Source: Pedobacter sp. ASV12 (GTDB lineage: Bacteria; Bacteroidota; Bacteroidia; Sphingobacteriales; Sphingobacteriaceae). From it: a DNA stretch of 64,000 nucleotides. How positions within the stretch are numbered: position 1 is the stretch's first letter; the number at the start of each line of letters is the position of its first letter. A model generated the notes under the pieces. It saw only the letters and a program-made list of their open reading frames with translations. It searched no databases and was not told where the DNA came from. The position numbers were made by a program, and so were the translations under genes. Location of the stretch: assembly GCF_016429155.1 (NCBI RefSeq), contig NZ_JAELUC010000003.1, forward strand, positions 62,001 through 126,000, given 5' to 3'. Below are positions 15,912-25,520 of this stretch, in pieces.

Positions 15912-16640
15912 ATGGGAAGAGCATTCGAATTTAGAAAAGAAAGAAAATTTAAGCGTTGGGCCAAAATGGCGGTTCAGTTTACGCGTATTGGCAAAGATAT
16001 CGTCATTGCGGTAAAAGAAGGTGGTCCGCACCCAGAAACCAACTCGCGCCTGCGTACGGCCATTCAAAATGCCAAGGCGGTAAATATGCCCAAAGACAGG
16101 GTAGATGCGGCCATTAAGCGTGCTTCTGATAAATCGATGGCCAACTATGAGGAGATTGTTTACGAAGGCTATGCGCCGCATGGCGTTGCCGTACTGATCG
16201 AAACGGCTACCGATAACACGAACAGAACCGTGGCCAATGTGCGCAGCTATTTCAATAAAACCGATGGCTCTCTGGGCAAAACTGGATCTTTGGATTTTGT
16301 GTTCAGCCGTAAATCGATCTTCAGGTTTGTGCCTACCGACGGCCTGGATTTGGAAGAACTGGAATTCGAATTGATCGACGCTGGTTTGGAAGAATTGTAT
16401 GTGGAGGCCGATGAAGAAGGAAACGATATTGTAGTGGCGCAAGGCGCTTTTGAAAGCTTTGGTTCTTTGCAGAAAGCTTTGGAAGAAAAAGGCATCGAAC
16501 TGAAAAGCTCTAAATTGGAGCGTATCGCGCTTTCGCACCATCCTGTTTCTGAAGAGCAGGCTGCCGATGTGATGAAGCTGATCGATAAGCTGGAGGAAGA
16601 CGACGACGTACAGGCCGTTTACCACAACATGGCCGAGTAG
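15912..16640 (+). CDS. yebC: YebC/PmpR family protein
   Basis: 242 residues, close to the family norm. The N-terminus is MGRAFEFRKERKFKRWAKM, differing from the usual MAGHSKWANIKHRK but with the same lysine-rich pattern. VKEGGPHPETNSRLRTAI, MPKDRVDAAIKRA and YEGYAPHGVAVLIE are family signatures. Members were called transcription regulators; more recent work ties them to ribosome function at stalling sequences. Cytosolic. It stands alone between tract B and a strong terminator. Confidence 0.93.
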   Translation: MGRAFEFRKERKFKRWAKMAVQFTRIGKDIVIAVKEGGPHPETNSRLRTAIQNAKAVNMPKDRVDAAIKRASDKSMANYEEIVYEGYAPHGVAVLIETATDNTNRTVANVRSYFNKTDGSLGKTGSLDFVFSRKSIFRFVPTDGLDLEELEFELIDAGLEELYVEADEEGNDIVVAQGAFESFGSLQKALEEKGIELKSSKLERIALSHHPVSEEQAADVMKLIDKLEEDDDVQAVYHNMAE

Positions 16641-16658
16641 TTGCAAACTCATGAATAA

Positions 16659-16687
16659 AAAAGCCCCGATTTATTGTCGGGGCTTTT
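16659..16687. terminator. Bidirectional terminator
   Basis: Stem AAAAGCCCCGA (16659-16669) pairs perfectly with 16677-16687. T-rich DNA follows on the plus strand, and the complement gives a T run on the minus strand. It separates the convergent YebC and esterase genes and ends the polysaccharide locus. Confidence 0.92.
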
Positions 16688-16731
16688 GTTTTTAATTGTA
16701 CCTTATCTGGCACTGAACCGATTTGGTGATG

Positions 16732-17508
16732 CTATTTATGCTGGCTTAAAAGCCATGGCAACAATTCGGGTTCGGCAAAAGCACTATCCCAGCTGTTATG
16801 GTTGGCCTTGAGGTAAATGGTAAATTTGGGTTCGTGCCCCAGCTTTTTAAGCTCTCGGTAAATGCCGTAAGAAAACTGTGGCGAAACTACATCGTCCAAG
16901 CCACCATGAAAAATCCAAAGCGGTACATGTTGGTATTTCTTTGCGTTGGCCACGTTATCGCCACCACAAATGGCAAAGGCCGCTGCAAAGGTTGAAGGCC
17001 TGCGCCTCAAGACCTCAAAAGTACCCATGCCTCCCATCGATAGGCCACCTACATAGATTTTGTTTTTGTCGGCAAAGGGTTGTTTAACCATTTTATCGGT
17101 TAGCTGCAGCAAAAGCGACATCGATTGGGTAGGCTCCCCGCCTTTCACAAAAGTGAAAAAACGTTTGGTGTTAACGGCTTCGATCTCTACATTGGCCCAA
17201 TAGCTTTGCTCGGCGCACTGCGGAAAAATAACCACCGCTTCAAATTTTTTCCTGAAATCATCAGCTAAAAACATCTGGGCACCATGGGTTAGTTGTTTTT
17301 CATTGTCATTGCCGCTTTCGCCACGTCCGTGCAAAAAGAATACGATTGGGTATTTCTTTGCAGGGTCAAAATGCTCGGGATATAAAATCCTGTATTTTAA
17401 AGTATCTGCCCCCTGAACCAGGATTTCCTTCTTGAATTGAGAAAAATCTTGCGCTTTTGCTTGAACAAGTGCTAGAGCAAAACACCATAAGGCGATTAGT
17501 TTTTTCAT
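16732..17508 (-). CDS. Secreted alpha/beta hydrolase (predicted esterase/peptidase, COG4099-like)
   Basis: 258 residues. Signal peptide 1-19. PIVFFLHGRGESGNDNEKQ carries the oxyanion region, VGGLSMGGMGTFEV the serine nucleophile (GLSMGG), and LKANHNSWDSAF the histidine; GLDDVVSP is the likely acid. Similar proteins in polysaccharide loci are carbohydrate esterases. Last gene of the locus, 5 bases after the GH3 stop, so co-transcribed. A role in removing acyl groups (for example succinyl groups on periplasmic glucans) is inference. Confidence 0.8.
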   Translation of the reverse strand: MKKLIALWCFALALVQAKAQDFSQFKKEILVQGADTLKYRILYPEHFDPAKKYPIVFFLHGRGESGNDNEKQLTHGAQMFLADDFRKKFEAVVIFPQCAEQSYWANVEIEAVNTKRFFTFVKGGEPTQSMSLLLQLTDKMVKQPFADKNKIYVGGLSMGGMGTFEVLRRRPSTFAAAFAICGGDNVANAKKYQHVPLWIFHGGLDDVVSPQFSYGIYRELKKLGHEPKFTIYLKANHNSWDSAFAEPELLPWLLSQHK

Positions 17509-17513
17509 CGGAT

Positions 17514-19826
17514 TTATTTTACCAGTTTGAAATCTGCTGTTTTCACGTCTCTTACATTTGGTCCAATAAATGCCTTGAAATCGCCGGCTTCGGCAACATA
17601 CTTCAGCTCACTATTGTAAAACTTCAAGGCTTCTTCGTCGATGTTAAAGCTTACGGTTTTGCTTTCGCCGGGTTGCAGGCTTATTTTTTGGAAACCTTTC
17701 AATAGTTTTACGGGTCTGGTGCTGCTGCCTACCATATCGCGGATGTAAAGTTGTACTACTTCTTCACCTGCATATTTGCCAGTATTGCTCACGGTAATGC
17801 TGGCGGTTATTTTTTGGCCAGGTTTGAGGGTGTTGGTGTTCAATTTCAAATCGCCATAGGCAAAAGTGGTGTAGCTTAAGCCAAAACCGAAAGGATAGAG
17901 TGGGTCGTTGCTGACGTCTAAATAGTTAGAACGGAATTTTTGGAACCACTTGCCATCTTCTAACGGACGTCCAGTATTTTTGTGGGCATAGTACAATGGC
18001 AGCTGACCTACGTTTTGCGGAAAGGTTACCGGGAGCTTGCCCGATGGGTTTACATTGCCAAACAATACATCGGCAATGCCATTTCCTGCCTGAATACCTC
18101 CAAACCAAACGTTTAAGATGGCCGGTACGTTCTCATTTTCCCATACCAGGGTCATTGGCCTACCGGCAAAGAGCACCAAAACTACCGGTTTTCCGGTTTT
18201 AACCAAAGCTTTCAATAATCTTTGTTGTACAGCTGGAATGCCCAAATCGGTGCGACTAGAGCTTTCGCCACTCATTTCCGATGATTCGCCTAAAGCCGCT
18301 ACGACAACATCGGCTTTTTTTGCGTTTTCAACAGCTTCCTTAATCAGTTCTTCTTCGCTGCGGTTGTCTCTAGGAATTTCTCTGCCAAACATGGTCGAAT
18401 GGGCCTGCAAAGTCGCATCGGCGGTGAGGTTAGCGCCTAGGCTATGCAAAATCTTTACCTCGCTGCCGGCCACGTTTTTAATGCCTTCCAGCAGGGAAGG
18501 AACGATGGCCATATCGGCATTTACACTCCAGGTACCGGGCATGTTGGCTTTGCTATTGGCCAAAGGCCCCACCAAGGCAATGGTGCCCGATTTCTTAAGT
18601 GGCAATACCTGGTTCTGGTTTTTGAGCAAGACAAAGGTCTTGGCAGCGGTTTCTCTGGCAAACTGGATGTTGGCCGGAGTAAGGATTTCGTTTTTGGCTC
18701 TTTCTTCGCTGCAGTATTTAAACGGATCGTCGAATAAGCCCAGTTTGTATTTGGCTTCTAAAATCAAGCGGCAAGCCCTGTCGATTTCGGCTTGTGTTAC
18801 TTTGCCGTCCTGGAGCGATTTTTTAAGCGTGGTTAAGAAGCCTTCGCTCACCATGTCCATATCGTTGCCTGCTTTTAGGGATAATGCCGAAACGGTCTTC
18901 AAGTCGCCCAAGCCATGGTCGATGAGTTCGCTTACGCCGGTATAGTCTGATACTACAAAGCCTTTAAAGGCCCATTGCTTGCGTAAAAGATCGGTAAGCA
19001 GCCATTTGTTGGCAGTGGCTGGTACGCCATTGATATCGTTGAATGACACCATGATGCTGCCCGCGCCGGCATCTAAAGCGGCTTTGTAGGGCGGCAGGTA
19101 ATCGTTGTACATGCGGTCTAGGCTCATGTCGGTGGTATTGTAGTCTCTGCCACCCTCTGCGGCGCCGTACAAGGCAAAATGTTTAACGCAGGCCATGATG
19201 GTGTTTACCTTGGTTAGGTCGTCGCCTTGGTAACCCTTAACCATTACCTTGGCAATTTCGGAACCTAAAAAGGTATCTTCTCCGCTGCCTTCGGCAATCC
19301 TGCCCCAGCGTGCATCACGAGCGATATCAACCATCGGCGAGAAGGTCCAGTTCAGGCCGTCGGCACTTGCTTCGGTAGCCGCTATGCGGGCTGTTTTCTG
19401 GATCAGTGGCATATCCCAGCTGGCCGCCAAGGCCAAAGGGATAGGGAAGGTGGTTTTATAACCGTGTATGACGTCCTGTCCGAAAATCAAAGGGATTTTC
19501 AAACGGCTCTTCATCGCTATTTCTTGGGCTTTTCTGATTTTTTGTGGGGTAGTTAAGCTAAAAATCCCTCCTACGTTTCCCTTGGCTATCTTCGATTCTA
19601 CATCGGTGCTTACGGCCGAGCCAGTAGTGGCCTCGCCACCGGTAACGAGGTTAAGCTGACCAATCTTTTCGTCGATCGTCATTTTGGTCATCAGGTTTTT
19701 GATGAAGGAATCCATTTTTGCTTGCTGCGGATTGGTTGTTTTTTTGACCTGTGCCGAGCTGGCCAATGCAAAAAGGGCCAATAAAGTAAATAGGAAAGGT
19801 GTTTTTTTCATTATGTGTGTATTCAT
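17514..19826 (-). CDS. Glycoside hydrolase family 3 beta-glucosidase
   Basis: 770 residues from ATG at 19826 (ATG at 19811, MKKTPFLFTLLALFALASSAQ, is equally possible and gives a clean signal peptide). Periplasmic. GH3 N-terminal barrel with GQDVIHGYKTTFPIPLA, the KHFALYGAAEGG loop and nucleophile aspartate in FKGFVVSDYTGVSEL; C-terminal alpha/beta domain with AALGESSEMSGES; fibronectin-III-like tail. Of the GH3 enzymes, those next to GH144-like genes act on sophorose and short beta-1,2-gluco-oligosaccharides. Starts 1 base after the GH43 stop. Confidence 0.92.
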   Translation of the reverse strand: MNTHIMKKTPFLFTLLALFALASSAQVKKTTNPQQAKMDSFIKNLMTKMTIDEKIGQLNLVTGGEATTGSAVSTDVESKIAKGNVGGIFSLTTPQKIRKAQEIAMKSRLKIPLIFGQDVIHGYKTTFPIPLALAASWDMPLIQKTARIAATEASADGLNWTFSPMVDIARDARWGRIAEGSGEDTFLGSEIAKVMVKGYQGDDLTKVNTIMACVKHFALYGAAEGGRDYNTTDMSLDRMYNDYLPPYKAALDAGAGSIMVSFNDINGVPATANKWLLTDLLRKQWAFKGFVVSDYTGVSELIDHGLGDLKTVSALSLKAGNDMDMVSEGFLTTLKKSLQDGKVTQAEIDRACRLILEAKYKLGLFDDPFKYCSEERAKNEILTPANIQFARETAAKTFVLLKNQNQVLPLKKSGTIALVGPLANSKANMPGTWSVNADMAIVPSLLEGIKNVAGSEVKILHSLGANLTADATLQAHSTMFGREIPRDNRSEEELIKEAVENAKKADVVVAALGESSEMSGESSSRTDLGIPAVQQRLLKALVKTGKPVVLVLFAGRPMTLVWENENVPAILNVWFGGIQAGNGIADVLFGNVNPSGKLPVTFPQNVGQLPLYYAHKNTGRPLEDGKWFQKFRSNYLDVSNDPLYPFGFGLSYTTFAYGDLKLNTNTLKPGQKITASITVSNTGKYAGEEVVQLYIRDMVGSSTRPVKLLKGFQKISLQPGESKTVSFNIDEEALKFYNSELKYVAEAGDFKAFIGPNVRDVKTADFKLVK

Positions 19827-19827
19827 G

Positions 19828-21570
19828 TTATTCAACTTTTTTAATGGGTGTTTTGGCTGAAACACCGTTTTCGTTTATGGCTTCTATCGTGAAATAGTAG
19901 GTTTTCTGGCTGTCCATAGCCTTGAACCAGTATTCGTTAAAATCGTGGATCATGATGCAATTGTACAGCTTGTCGGGCGCGGTGCCGTAGTAAAGGTTGT
20001 AAGCAAATGCATTATCTACCGGTTGCCATTTGATGTAGGCGCTGCGTTTGTCTTTTTCGGTACGCAAAACAATCAGGTTTTTAACCGCTTCGGGTTTTTC
20101 GCCATTGCCGTTGCCAAATACCCTCAATCCGCTAATGGCAAATTTGCCGGTTGGCATATGGATGTTCACCATTTTGATGAAACGGGCTTGTACGGGTTTG
20201 CTGAGTTCGATGTAATCATGGGGTACATCGGTTTTGTTCTGGCTCTTGTCGGACAAAGTGCTCCATTTTTTGCCATCGAGCGAATACAGCAATTTGTACT
20301 GGTGGTAAATATTGGTCTGCTTGCCCATAAACTCGGCGTCTTGATCGGCATAATTGATTTGGATGGCATTAACGGTTGAAACGTTGCCCAAATCTGTCTG
20401 GATCCATTCGCCGTTGTTGGCCGTTTTGGCGCTCCAATAGGTTTTGATGTTTTCGTCAACGGCGTTGTTGGCATTAAAGCCTGCCAAGGTAGACGAAACG
20501 GTTACTGGTTTTTTATAGTTGACGAGCATCCAACCCGGACCAGCGGGGCCATCAGGTTTTCTGGCGGCAGGCAGGTAAAGCGGATAATCGCCAAAGGCGG
20601 TATTGCACCACATCACATCGTCTTTGTCAAAACCACTTGGCCAAATACCAATGCGCCTTTCCCAAGTATTTTTTACGCAGATGATCGAAGTAGAAACATG
20701 CCAATAGTTTTGTTGGTTATCCTGAAAAGTGGCGCCATGGCCAGCACCTCTCGAAAAGCCACCTGGCTTAAAGCTCAGGGGGTCGGATTGCGGCGTGGTT
20801 TGGGCGCCATCAAAAAGTGGTTTGTTGCCTACTACCACGCCGTCGGCATAACCGCTAAACTCGGTTCCCGGCGCGCCGTATTGGAAATAGTATTTGCCGT
20901 TGTGCTTGGTCATCCAGGCACCCTCAATAAAAGGGTCGAGAAAAGTATTGTCCATGTGCTCGCCAAAGCGCTGCCAGCCAAAGCGCCAATCTTGCAACAA
21001 GTACATGGGCGTACGTGTGCCTATGGGTTTGAAGGTTTTGCGGTCGAGCTCTACACCATATACCGGAAAGGTATTGCTGCTGCCGTTGTACATGTAAAAA
21101 CGGCCATCGTCGTCGGTGAAAAAGGCCGGGTCCCAGCCCCCAATTTCCAGCGAATCGACTAGTGGAAACCATTTGTTGTTTTTGGGGTCGGTGCTTCCCC
21201 AAAGGGTAAAGTTTTTGGTATAGGTACTGCCAAAAACCACCATGGTATCGCCAACCACGCCCACGCCTGGTGCGCAAAGCTCATCAAGGGTCTTGTTCCA
21301 GGGGCGTAAAAATTTTCTTTCGTTAAACTTCCAGTTGAGCATATCGCTGCTGTGCCAATAACCCCATTGGTTAGTGCTGAACAGGTAGTAGTCGCCTTTG
21401 TAGTTTACAATAACAGGATCGGCGGTGGCGCGATGCTTGCCCCATTCTACAAAGCTCGGAAAAGGCGTATAGCCATAATCGAGGTTAATAGGGTTACAGT
21501 AGGTCTGTTGCTGTGCAAAGCCCGTCGATACACTGAAAAGAACAAACAATAGGCCTAAGACTTTCTTCAT
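19828..21570 (-). CDS. Glycoside hydrolase family 43 protein with F5/8-type C and FN3 domains
   Basis: 580 residues. ATG at 21570 is chosen because the longer frame (to 21597) overlaps the preceding gene and would mask the signal peptide MKKVLGLLFVLFSVSTGFAQ. The five-bladed propeller has the expected acids in ATADPVIV, GGWDPAFF and DPFIEGAWM. A discoidin (F5/8C) domain (about 345-475, SSTLAGFNANNAVDENIKTY) and an FN3 domain (about 480-580) follow. GH43 enzymes remove arabinose, xylose or galactose; a GH43 is not part of the known beta-1,2-glucan set, so its substrate here is open. Confidence 0.88.
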   Translation of the reverse strand: MKKVLGLLFVLFSVSTGFAQQQTYCNPINLDYGYTPFPSFVEWGKHRATADPVIVNYKGDYYLFSTNQWGYWHSSDMLNWKFNERKFLRPWNKTLDELCAPGVGVVGDTMVVFGSTYTKNFTLWGSTDPKNNKWFPLVDSLEIGGWDPAFFTDDDGRFYMYNGSSNTFPVYGVELDRKTFKPIGTRTPMYLLQDWRFGWQRFGEHMDNTFLDPFIEGAWMTKHNGKYYFQYGAPGTEFSGYADGVVVGNKPLFDGAQTTPQSDPLSFKPGGFSRGAGHGATFQDNQQNYWHVSTSIICVKNTWERRIGIWPSGFDKDDVMWCNTAFGDYPLYLPAARKPDGPAGPGWMLVNYKKPVTVSSTLAGFNANNAVDENIKTYWSAKTANNGEWIQTDLGNVSTVNAIQINYADQDAEFMGKQTNIYHQYKLLYSLDGKKWSTLSDKSQNKTDVPHDYIELSKPVQARFIKMVNIHMPTGKFAISGLRVFGNGNGEKPEAVKNLIVLRTEKDKRSAYIKWQPVDNAFAYNLYYGTAPDKLYNCIMIHDFNEYWFKAMDSQKTYYFTIEAINENGVSAKTPIKKVE

Positions 21571-21571
21571 T

Positions 21572-22936
21572 CTATTTTTTGATTGCAGGGCTTTCAAAGC
21601 CTAGTTTGATTAATCCTTTTTGTACATCTTCGTTTTGCATGAACAATTTCCAAAGCAGACCCGAACGGTGGTTTTCGATCATCACCACCATTGGCCCCTG
21701 GTCTATGCCCAAATATCTTTTCGGATACCAGTTGTCGGTTTCTGAAAAGGCATCGTAAAAGCCGTATTTGCCCCAAACCTTGTCACCCAGGTTTTCGTAC
21801 AGATGCCTGATGACCTTCATCGATTCTTTTGGGGTGTAAGGCAGGGATGAAATGGCTGCCGTAGGGGAGATGACGCCAAAATCCTCTTGGATGCTGTGTG
21901 CGGCATAACCTTTAACCGAATAGCTGGCGGTTAAGCCCCAGTTGTTGGGGCCATAGCCTTTAAAGCCTTTTGGATTGGCCACGCAATAATCGTGGATGGC
22001 CAAAGTTTGGTTTACGTTATTCTCCCAATAGTTGGCGTAACGGTCTTTTAAGCCTTTCGGATTTAAGCCCAAGTAAGAATAATGTGCCCAAAACAAAGGC
22101 CCAACAGTATTTTTTGGGGTTTGGTAGGATAAGGTAAAAGGATGTCCGTATACTTCGAAGCTGGTTTTCAGTTCACCGTTTCTAGCCCAGCCTTCGTGGT
22201 AAACCGCTGCCGGTACACCGTGTGTTGGCGATGAAGCCGCCAATACATACATGATCAAACATTCATTATAGCCTTTAACAGGAAAATTCATCTGCCATTT
22301 GTACTCGGGCGACCAGTGCCAATACAATACGTTTTGGCCATTGCGGTACCAATCGAAATCAATGCCTTTCCAAAGCTCATCAGCTTTTTCCGAGACTTCT
22401 TTTTCGGCAGGGGTTCCGTTTTTGTAATATTCTTTGATGCAGATCAGGGCCTGTGCTACAAACGAACTTTCTACCAAGTCGCCGCCATTGTCTTTCCTGC
22501 CAAAGGGACGTACCTTGCCAGTTTCCCCATGAAACCAGTGTGGCCAGGCGCCATGAAAACGATCCGACTTGCCCAAAAAATCTAGGATTTGGTTCAACCT
22601 TTTCAAACCTTCCTCACGGGTTACGTATTTTCTGTCGATGCCGCTTAAAATGGCCATCAGGCCAAAGCCTGTCGCTCCGGTGGCTACGGTGCTTTTATCG
22701 TTTTCGGGGTAGATGTTGTCGGCATGGTAGCGTTCCCTGGCCGCGCCAGAGGTAGGTTCGGCGCCATCCCAAAAATATTCGAAGGTCTGTTTTTGAACAA
22801 CGTCTAATAATTTGTCGTCGGAGAGGTTTTTTTTGATCTTAGGCGCCTTTGTAATTTGTTCAAAAGTCTGTGCGCCTGCATGATTGATGCCTAAGGTCGC
22901 AAATGCAATAGGTATGATTAAGTATTTCAGTTTCAT
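21572..22936 (-). CDS. GH144-like (glucoamylase-like PF10091) hydrolase, periplasmic
   Basis: 454 residues. Signal peptide 1-22 (cleaved after HAGA). (alpha/alpha)6-barrel family with DVVQKQTFEYFWDGAEPTSG, RFHGAWPHWFHGETGK, DNGGDLVESSFVAQALIC, YWHWSPEYKWQMNFPVKGYN and LGIDQGPMVVMIENHRSG. The automatic name 'glucoamylase' is misleading: characterised relatives are GH144 endo-beta-1,2-glucanases and exo-acting sophorohydrolases. Being soluble and periplasmic, it probably trims imported oligosaccharides to sophorose for the GH3. Only 8 bases from its paralogue upstream. Confidence 0.85.
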   Translation of the reverse strand: MKLKYLIIPIAFATLGINHAGAQTFEQITKAPKIKKNLSDDKLLDVVQKQTFEYFWDGAEPTSGAARERYHADNIYPENDKSTVATGATGFGLMAILSGIDRKYVTREEGLKRLNQILDFLGKSDRFHGAWPHWFHGETGKVRPFGRKDNGGDLVESSFVAQALICIKEYYKNGTPAEKEVSEKADELWKGIDFDWYRNGQNVLYWHWSPEYKWQMNFPVKGYNECLIMYVLAASSPTHGVPAAVYHEGWARNGELKTSFEVYGHPFTLSYQTPKNTVGPLFWAHYSYLGLNPKGLKDRYANYWENNVNQTLAIHDYCVANPKGFKGYGPNNWGLTASYSVKGYAAHSIQEDFGVISPTAAISSLPYTPKESMKVIRHLYENLGDKVWGKYGFYDAFSETDNWYPKRYLGIDQGPMVVMIENHRSGLLWKLFMQNEDVQKGLIKLGFESPAIKK

Positions 22937-22944
22937 GGATGTGT

Positions 22945-24609
22945 TTATAGATTAGGACCTGTAAAGCCCAGGTTCCTCATTCCGGTTTTAACTTCGGGAG
23001 CGCTCATAAAAAGGTTCCATATCAGCTTGGTCCTGTAATTTTCGATCATCACGATGATTGGGCCCTGATCAATAGCCAACGTAGAGTTAGCGAACCATTG
23101 TTGATGTAGCGAAAAGGAATCATAAAAGCCGTAATCGCCCCATAGCTTGTTGCCCAATTTGTAGTAGAAATACTTTAATGCCTGCATGGATTCTGTTGGC
23201 GTGTAAGGGAACGATGCCAATGCGGCGGTAGGCGCAATCACTCCAACGTCGTTGCTTGGCGAACTCGCGGTATAGCCGTTCGGAATGTCGCTGGCGGTAA
23301 GTCCCCAGCAGTTTTCGCTATAGCCGTAATAGGCCAACGGATTGGCTTTACAATAGTTGTAGTTGATGAGGGTATGTGCCTTGGTCTGTGTTTCGTAATT
23401 GGCATAAGCATCGCTCAGGCCCATCGGATTGATACCCAAAAAGGAATAATGCTCAAAGAAAAGCGGACCGCCATTGGCCGAACCTAAAGGCAACTGCACG
23501 CCGTAATAGGTGTTGCCATTTTTCATGGCTCCGTTTTGAGCCCAGCCTTGGTCGTAAACTGATTTGGGAATGCTGAAGGTAGGAGAGGAAGCGGCCATGA
23601 CATAAGTGATGAGCGATTCGTTCCAGCCTTTGATCGGCAGGTTCATGTCCCAGTTATAATTTGGACTCCAATGCCAGTAGAGTACGTTGCCGTTGTCTTT
23701 TCTGTACCAGTTCCATTCAACGCCGTTGTAAATGCTATTGATGTCGGCCCTTAGTGCGGTTTCGGCCGCGTCTGCACCATTAAAGTATTGACGGGCGGTA
23801 ATGAGGCCGGCCATTAGGAATGATGTTTCTACCAAGTCTCCACCGTTGTCTTTGGTGCTGAACGGGATAACCTTACCCGTATTGCCGTCGAGCCAGTGCG
23901 GGTAAGCCCCATGAAAGCGGTCGGCAGTTTTAAGAAAGGCCACGATTTTTTGCATCCTAGCCAAGCCCTCGGCGCGGCTCACAAAGTTTCTGCTTACGCC
24001 CGTTACCAAGGCCATGATGCCGAAACCCGAGCCTCCGGATGTTACTGTGTTCCCAGCGGTGTTTCTCTCGCGTGCCAGTCCACTGGTAGGATGCCCAAAA
24101 TCCCAAAAATACTTGAAGGTTTGCTTTTGAACCAGGGTAAGGAGCTCGTCATCTGTAATTCTTGGAAATTTATCGGTATTGTCAACGGCAGTAACCAGTG
24201 TTACGCTGATGCCGCTTTGCAGTTTGTTGCCGGTTTTTGACAGCAATCCAGTGTTAACTGTTAGGGTATATTTTGTAATGGGTTGAAGCGCAGCGGGCGT
24301 AATCACAACCGTATTATCGTTGTTTTCTAAAGAAGATACAAAACTGGCACCATTGCCGGCACCGTCTGTAAGTGTAACATTGCCAGCAACAGAGCTTCCG
24401 TTGATTGGGCTTGAGAAAGTAATTTTAACTATAGGGGCATTGTTTAAGCCATAGTAGGTAAAGCCATTGAAGGTGTCATTTACCTTTAAATCGGAAAAGG
24501 AATAGGTAGCGGGAGCAACAGGTGGATCAACTGGGGCCGGGGTGCTTCCCTTTTTGCAGGAAACAAAGAGAACGGAAAGGATCAGAAAGTAAAAATAAAG
24601 CTTATTCAT
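22945..24609 (-). CDS. GH144-like (PF10091) lipoprotein hydrolase with Ig-like domain
   Basis: 554 residues. Lipobox VSC at about residue 18 followed by KKG, and a Pro/Ala linker; probably surface-exposed. An SbsA-type Ig-like domain spans about 40-140 (PIVKITFSSPINGSSVAGNV to KTGNKLQSGIS). The barrel starts at LVQKQTFKYFWDFGHPTSG and parallels the neighbouring gene: RFHGAYPHWLDGNTGK, DNGGDLVETSFLMAGL, YWHWSPNYNWDMNLPIKGWN, LAIDQGPIIVMIENYRT. It is probably the outer endo-beta-1,2-glucanase that cuts the polymer before import. Confidence 0.85.
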   Translation of the reverse strand: MNKLYFYFLILSVLFVSCKKGSTPAPVDPPVAPATYSFSDLKVNDTFNGFTYYGLNNAPIVKITFSSPINGSSVAGNVTLTDGAGNGASFVSSLENNDNTVVITPAALQPITKYTLTVNTGLLSKTGNKLQSGISVTLVTAVDNTDKFPRITDDELLTLVQKQTFKYFWDFGHPTSGLARERNTAGNTVTSGGSGFGIMALVTGVSRNFVSRAEGLARMQKIVAFLKTADRFHGAYPHWLDGNTGKVIPFSTKDNGGDLVETSFLMAGLITARQYFNGADAAETALRADINSIYNGVEWNWYRKDNGNVLYWHWSPNYNWDMNLPIKGWNESLITYVMAASSPTFSIPKSVYDQGWAQNGAMKNGNTYYGVQLPLGSANGGPLFFEHYSFLGINPMGLSDAYANYETQTKAHTLINYNYCKANPLAYYGYSENCWGLTASDIPNGYTASSPSNDVGVIAPTAALASFPYTPTESMQALKYFYYKLGNKLWGDYGFYDSFSLHQQWFANSTLAIDQGPIIVMIENYRTKLIWNLFMSAPEVKTGMRNLGFTGPNL

Positions 24610-24623
24610 GGATATGGATTTAA

Positions 24624-24651
24624 AAAGGGGATTGCTGAGACAATCCCCTTT
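24624..24651 (-). terminator. Internal terminator/attenuator of the polysaccharide locus
   Basis: Stem AAAGGGGATTG (24624-24634), loop CTGAGA, arm 24641-24651; on the minus strand a T run follows. It lies in the 66-base gap after the SusC-SusD-LamG genes and before the enzyme genes. Partial termination here would give more of the binding and transport proteins than of the enzymes. Confidence 0.8.
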
Positions 24652-24675
24652 AATAATTGTCTAAAATGAGGAGTA

Positions 24676-25500
24676 TTATTTACCTCTTCCTTCTAGTTTG
24701 GCCAAAGAGCCGATTTCGGCATCAGAAAGGGCTTTGTTATAAAGCCTGATTTCATCAACATTGCCAGTTAGGAAGCTGGCCCAATCTTGTTTGCCGGTAG
24801 CACTGGTTTGACTAGGCGTAGTTTGGAATTGAACCGTGCCAAATACTACTTTGCCACTGTTGGTCCAAGCCAAAGGTCCAGTAAGACCATTTACGGTGCC
24901 AGCACTTACTCTTGATCCATTTACATATACCTTAACCATGTTAGTGGTTGCGTCGTAAGAAATAGCTAATCCAACCCATTTGCCGAATAAATTAAGCACA
25001 TTATCAGCCGCATATGTCCTGTCGCCGCCCTGATTAATATGGATTCTCAATTTTCCATTGTCGTTAGTACTACCATTTTCGATGAACACTTCTAGGTTGC
25101 CCCAGAATTGGGTAGTGTTTGACAAACTGAATAGACCGATGATGCCATTTGATGGAGGAGGAGTGTTGATCCATTCTGTCAAGGTAAAACTTTGTAAGCC
25201 GGTAACTTTTGCAGAAGGTGTTGTTAATACATAACTATTGGCCGCACCTTGTAGCGATTGTTTTTTTACGCCCCCAGCAAATGATGTTCCTGTATTGGCA
25301 CCTGCAGTATTGGAAACACTGTCGACCAAACTTCCATCAAAAGCCCAATAGGCAGCTAAATTGCTCGGTGCAATTTGACTGGCACTGGTATAGCCTCCAA
25401 TATTCAAAGGCGGAGCATAGCTGGCCGGATCAAAGTCTTTTTGGCAAGAAGATAACCCTAGGGTTGCTGCTGCCATCAATAAAAAATATCTTGTTTTCAT
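24676..25500 (-). CDS. LamG (concanavalin A-like) surface lipoprotein
   Basis: 274 residues. Lipobox LSSC at 16-19 followed by QKD, typical of exported surface lipoproteins. From YWAFDGSLVDSV (about 51) to the end runs one LamG/laminin-G3 domain: SFTLTEWINTPPPSNGIIGLF, KWVGLAISYDATTNMVKVYV, GNVDEIRLYNKALSDAEIG. No catalytic motif. It is in the position of a surface glycan-binding protein (SusE/F-like role) after SusD, 20 bases from the SusD stop. Confidence 0.85.
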   Translation of the reverse strand: MKTRYFLLMAAATLGLSSCQKDFDPASYAPPLNIGGYTSASQIAPSNLAAYWAFDGSLVDSVSNTAGANTGTSFAGGVKKQSLQGAANSYVLTTPSAKVTGLQSFTLTEWINTPPPSNGIIGLFSLSNTTQFWGNLEVFIENGSTNDNGKLRIHINQGGDRTYAADNVLNLFGKWVGLAISYDATTNMVKVYVNGSRVSAGTVNGLTGPLAWTNSGKVVFGTVQFQTTPSQTSATGKQDWASFLTGNVDEIRLYNKALSDAEIGSLAKLEGRGK

Positions 25501-25520
25501 TCTTATTTAAATTTAAGCGA

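Noticed and set aside
15834-16652. 272-codon minus-strand frame opposite the YebC gene
   Set aside because: Composition is Phe/His/Gln-rich as expected for the antisense of a Lys/Glu-rich gene; no signal or domain.
21572-24609. True glucoamylase (starch-degrading) genes
   Set aside because: PF10091 'glucoamylase-like' is not GH15; motifs and the GH3/SusCD setting fit GH144 beta-1,2-glucanases, and no GH13 or GH97 gene is present.
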